NCBI GenBank assembly: GCA_027346765.1
Contig: DAIERN010000067.1
Span: 1 to 7,283, forward strand
DNA length: 7,283 nucleotides
Reading direction: 5' to 3'
From: Chloroflexota bacterium
GTDB taxonomy: Bacteria; Chloroflexota; Limnocylindria; Limnocylindrales; CSP1-4
Position 1 is the stretch's first letter. Every line of letters begins with the position of its first letter. A model generated the notes under the pieces. It saw only the letters and a program-made list of their open reading frames with translations. It was not told where the DNA came from and did no database searches. Both the position numbers and the translations under genes were made by a program. Shown one piece after another: positions 6,175 through 7,283 of the stretch.

Positions 6175-6936
6175 TTACAGGCGACCCAGCAGCTCGTCCT
6201 TCTTCTGCTCGAACTCCTCCGCGGTGATCGCGCCCTTGTCGCGCAGGTCGGCCAGCCGGGCGAGCGTCTCAGTCACCTCGCGCGAGTCATCCTCCTCAGC
6301 GGCCGGTGGGGCGGGCGCGACCGGCGCCGCGGCGGGCGCGGGTGCGGACACCGGCGCGGCCGGTATCTGCGCCGCGGCCTGTGGCTCGTCGGCGCGAAGC
6401 GGCGGGGTGGGCGGCCGGCCGTACATGAACTCGGTCTCGAGGTTGTGCTTCTGGGTAAGCATCGTCTTCTTGAATTGCTTGGGGTCGTTGATCATGTGGT
6501 ACCGATCGACCGCCTGTTCGGCGGCGGTCAGGATCTCCAGGTCGCCGAAATTGAACATCCGGCCGAAGACCGACTGGCTCAGCACGGCGTCGTTGATCTT
6601 TTCGAGCGAGCTGTCGGCCGAGCGCTTGCTGAGGACACCGGTGACCTTGAGCAGGCGGCGGTTGGTGATCATGTAGTCCTGCGCCCACCAGATCCACAGG
6701 CGCTGCAGAAAGAGGACCACACCGACCGCCAAGAGGATCAGCGCGACCCAGCTCAAAACGTCGCGAACGGCGCCGGGGGCGACCTTGAAGTAGGCGATCA
6801 AAAACAGCAGGACCAGGCCGAGCACGAACAGCGCGATGCCGGCACGGGCGCGAGCGATCAGCGCGAACCAGTGCTGCCGGGTGCGGAGAACGACGACCTC
6901 ACCCTCGGTCAGGAGGCTGTCGGCGTAACGGGCCAT
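6175..6936 (-). CDS. Membrane PH-domain (bPH2-like) protein with C-terminal SHOCT domain
   Basis: A 253-residue protein of unknown role. Order of parts: a short cytoplasmic start, a hydrophobic hairpin (about residues 32-50 and 60-80), and a bacterial pleckstrin-homology-like domain (about 84-163) with the typical YMITNRRLLKVTGVLSKR strand pair and FGDLEI segment of the YdbS/YdbT (DUF304) group. An Ala/Pro-rich linker (about 173-213) follows. The C-terminal SHOCT domain (about 224-253) has the LADLRDKGAITAEEFEQKK signature; SHOCT is a short module thought to mediate oligomerisation. The ATG start is supported by a purine-rich Shine-Dalgarno run (AGAGGAGAG) in the 21-base gap after xerD. The stop TAA is two bases from the start of the M50 protease gene, so the two are probably co-translated. 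PH plus SHOCT in one protein is a known combination; any specific function or substrate is unknown. Confidence 0.88.
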   Translation of the reverse strand: MARYADSLLTEGEVVVLRTRQHWFALIARARAGIALFVLGLVLLFLIAYFKVAPGAVRDVLSWVALILLAVGVVLFLQRLWIWWAQDYMITNRRLLKVTGVLSKRSADSSLEKINDAVLSQSVFGRMFNFGDLEILTAAEQAVDRYHMINDPKQFKKTMLTQKHNLETEFMYGRPPTPPLRADEPQAAAQIPAAPVSAPAPAAAPVAPAPPAAEEDDSREVTETLARLADLRDKGAITAEEFEQKKDELLGRL

Positions 6937-6957
6937 TTCGGTCTCTCTCCTCTTCGT

Positions 6958-7283
6958 TCAGGCGCGAGGGTGTGCCCGCGCGTAGACCTGTCTGATGCGC
7001 TCGCCTGTCAGGTGCGTGTACAGCTGCGTGGTGGTGATGCTCGCGTGTCCCAGCAATTCCTGCACGACGCGCAGGTCGGCCCCGCCTTCGAGCAGATGCG
7101 TAGCGAAACTATGACGCAACGTGTGCGGCGTGACGTGGCCACTTACGCCGCCCACGAGTGCCGCGTGACGAATGACGCGCCACGCGGCCATGCGACTGAG
7201 CCGCTGGCCGCGTGCGTTTAGGAACAGCGGACCGCCGCGGCGAGCCTGGTTCTTGCCCGCGGCGCTCTTAGGTGCCGCGCCCA
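6958..7283 (-). CDS. xerD: Tyrosine site-specific recombinase XerC/XerD, C-terminal part (5' end beyond window)
   Basis: Chromosome-dimer resolution recombinase that cuts and rejoins DNA at dif in the cytoplasm, together with FtsK. About 107 C-terminal residues are visible; the frame stays open to the right edge, so the N-terminal core-binding domain and the first catalytic Arg lie outside. Seen in the sequence: the [12 protein letters not shown] segment typical of XerC/D, the [12 protein letters not shown] box carrying the catalytic His and Arg, LLGH with the third catalytic His, and the Tyr nucleophile in TTQLYTHL. The C-terminus ends in HPRA, as in both E. coli Xer proteins; GADLRVVQ is closer to XerD. 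A shorter reading from the ATG at 7191 would remove conserved sequence, so it is not the true start. It ends in TGA 21 bases before the next gene. Family assignment is very safe; XerD versus XerC, or a sole Xer protein, is inference. Confidence 0.93.
   Translation of the reverse strand, partial: GAAPKSAAGKNQARRGGPLFLNARGQRLSRMAAWRVIRHAALVGGVSGHVTPHTLRHSFATHLLEGGADLRVVQELLGHASITTTQLYTHLTGERIRQVYARAHPRA

Noticed and set aside
6295..6420. G+C-rich quasi-repetitive stretch considered as a DNA repeat or array
   Set aside because: It encodes the Ala/Pro linker of the PH/SHOCT protein in frame and has no regular repeat unit.
6445..7221. Plus-strand open frame of 258 codons
   Set aside because: Antisense to the PH/SHOCT gene and xerD, both of which have clear motifs; the translation is charge-rich without a domain.

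Overview
The window is a G+C-rich bacterial chromosomal segment in which every gene I can support lies on the minus strand. It reads from base 7283 down to base 1 as one tightly packed, operon-like run of ten genes with gaps or overlaps of only a few bases. Gene content (xerD, scpA, scpB, an RsuA/RluB-type pseudouridine synthase joined to cytidylate kinase, plsC, a Septum_form-type membrane protein, ispH), GTG starts and high G+C point to a Gram-positive-like or Terrabacteria lineage. Chloroflexota (for example Limnocylindria-like) or Dormibacterota are my best guess and Actinobacteria are possible; this is inference, not proof.

Layout in transcription order: the C-terminal end of a XerC/XerD tyrosine recombinase (6958-7283, cut by the window edge); a two-TM bacterial PH-domain protein with a C-terminal SHOCT domain (6175-6936); an M50/site-2-type membrane metalloprotease (5498-6172); a small HD-domain phosphohydrolase-like protein (5007-5501); scpA (4190-5002); scpB (3607-4197); a two-domain fusion of 23S rRNA pseudouridine synthase and CMP kinase (2124-3614); plsC (1427-2131); a one-TM Septum_form-like protein (848-1420); and ispH (1-747, open at the left edge). 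There is no intergenic stretch over about 100 bases and I see no RNA genes, CRISPR array, insertion sequence or clear terminator.

The genes form a housekeeping cluster. XerD resolves chromosome dimers, and ScpA/ScpB are the non-SMC subunits of condensin. The pseudouridine synthase modifies the large-subunit rRNA and Cmk supplies CDP/dCDP. PlsC makes phosphatidic acid and IspH completes the MEP isoprenoid pathway. Repeated 8-base stop/start overlaps (ATGNNTGA) at scpA/scpB, scpB/rluB-cmk and rluB-cmk/plsC argue for translational coupling.

The most unusual observation is at the left end. The reading frame that begins as a normal IspH, with all three cluster cysteines, changes in frame near bases 112-150 into the nucleotide-binding domain of a P1B heavy-metal ATPase (SEHPL motif) and stays open to base 1. 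The IspH C-terminal third is absent. This is either a real recombination product or, more likely, a chimeric assembly join at a G+C-rich near-identical stretch. The second is the rluB-cmk fusion, which looks genuine and intact.
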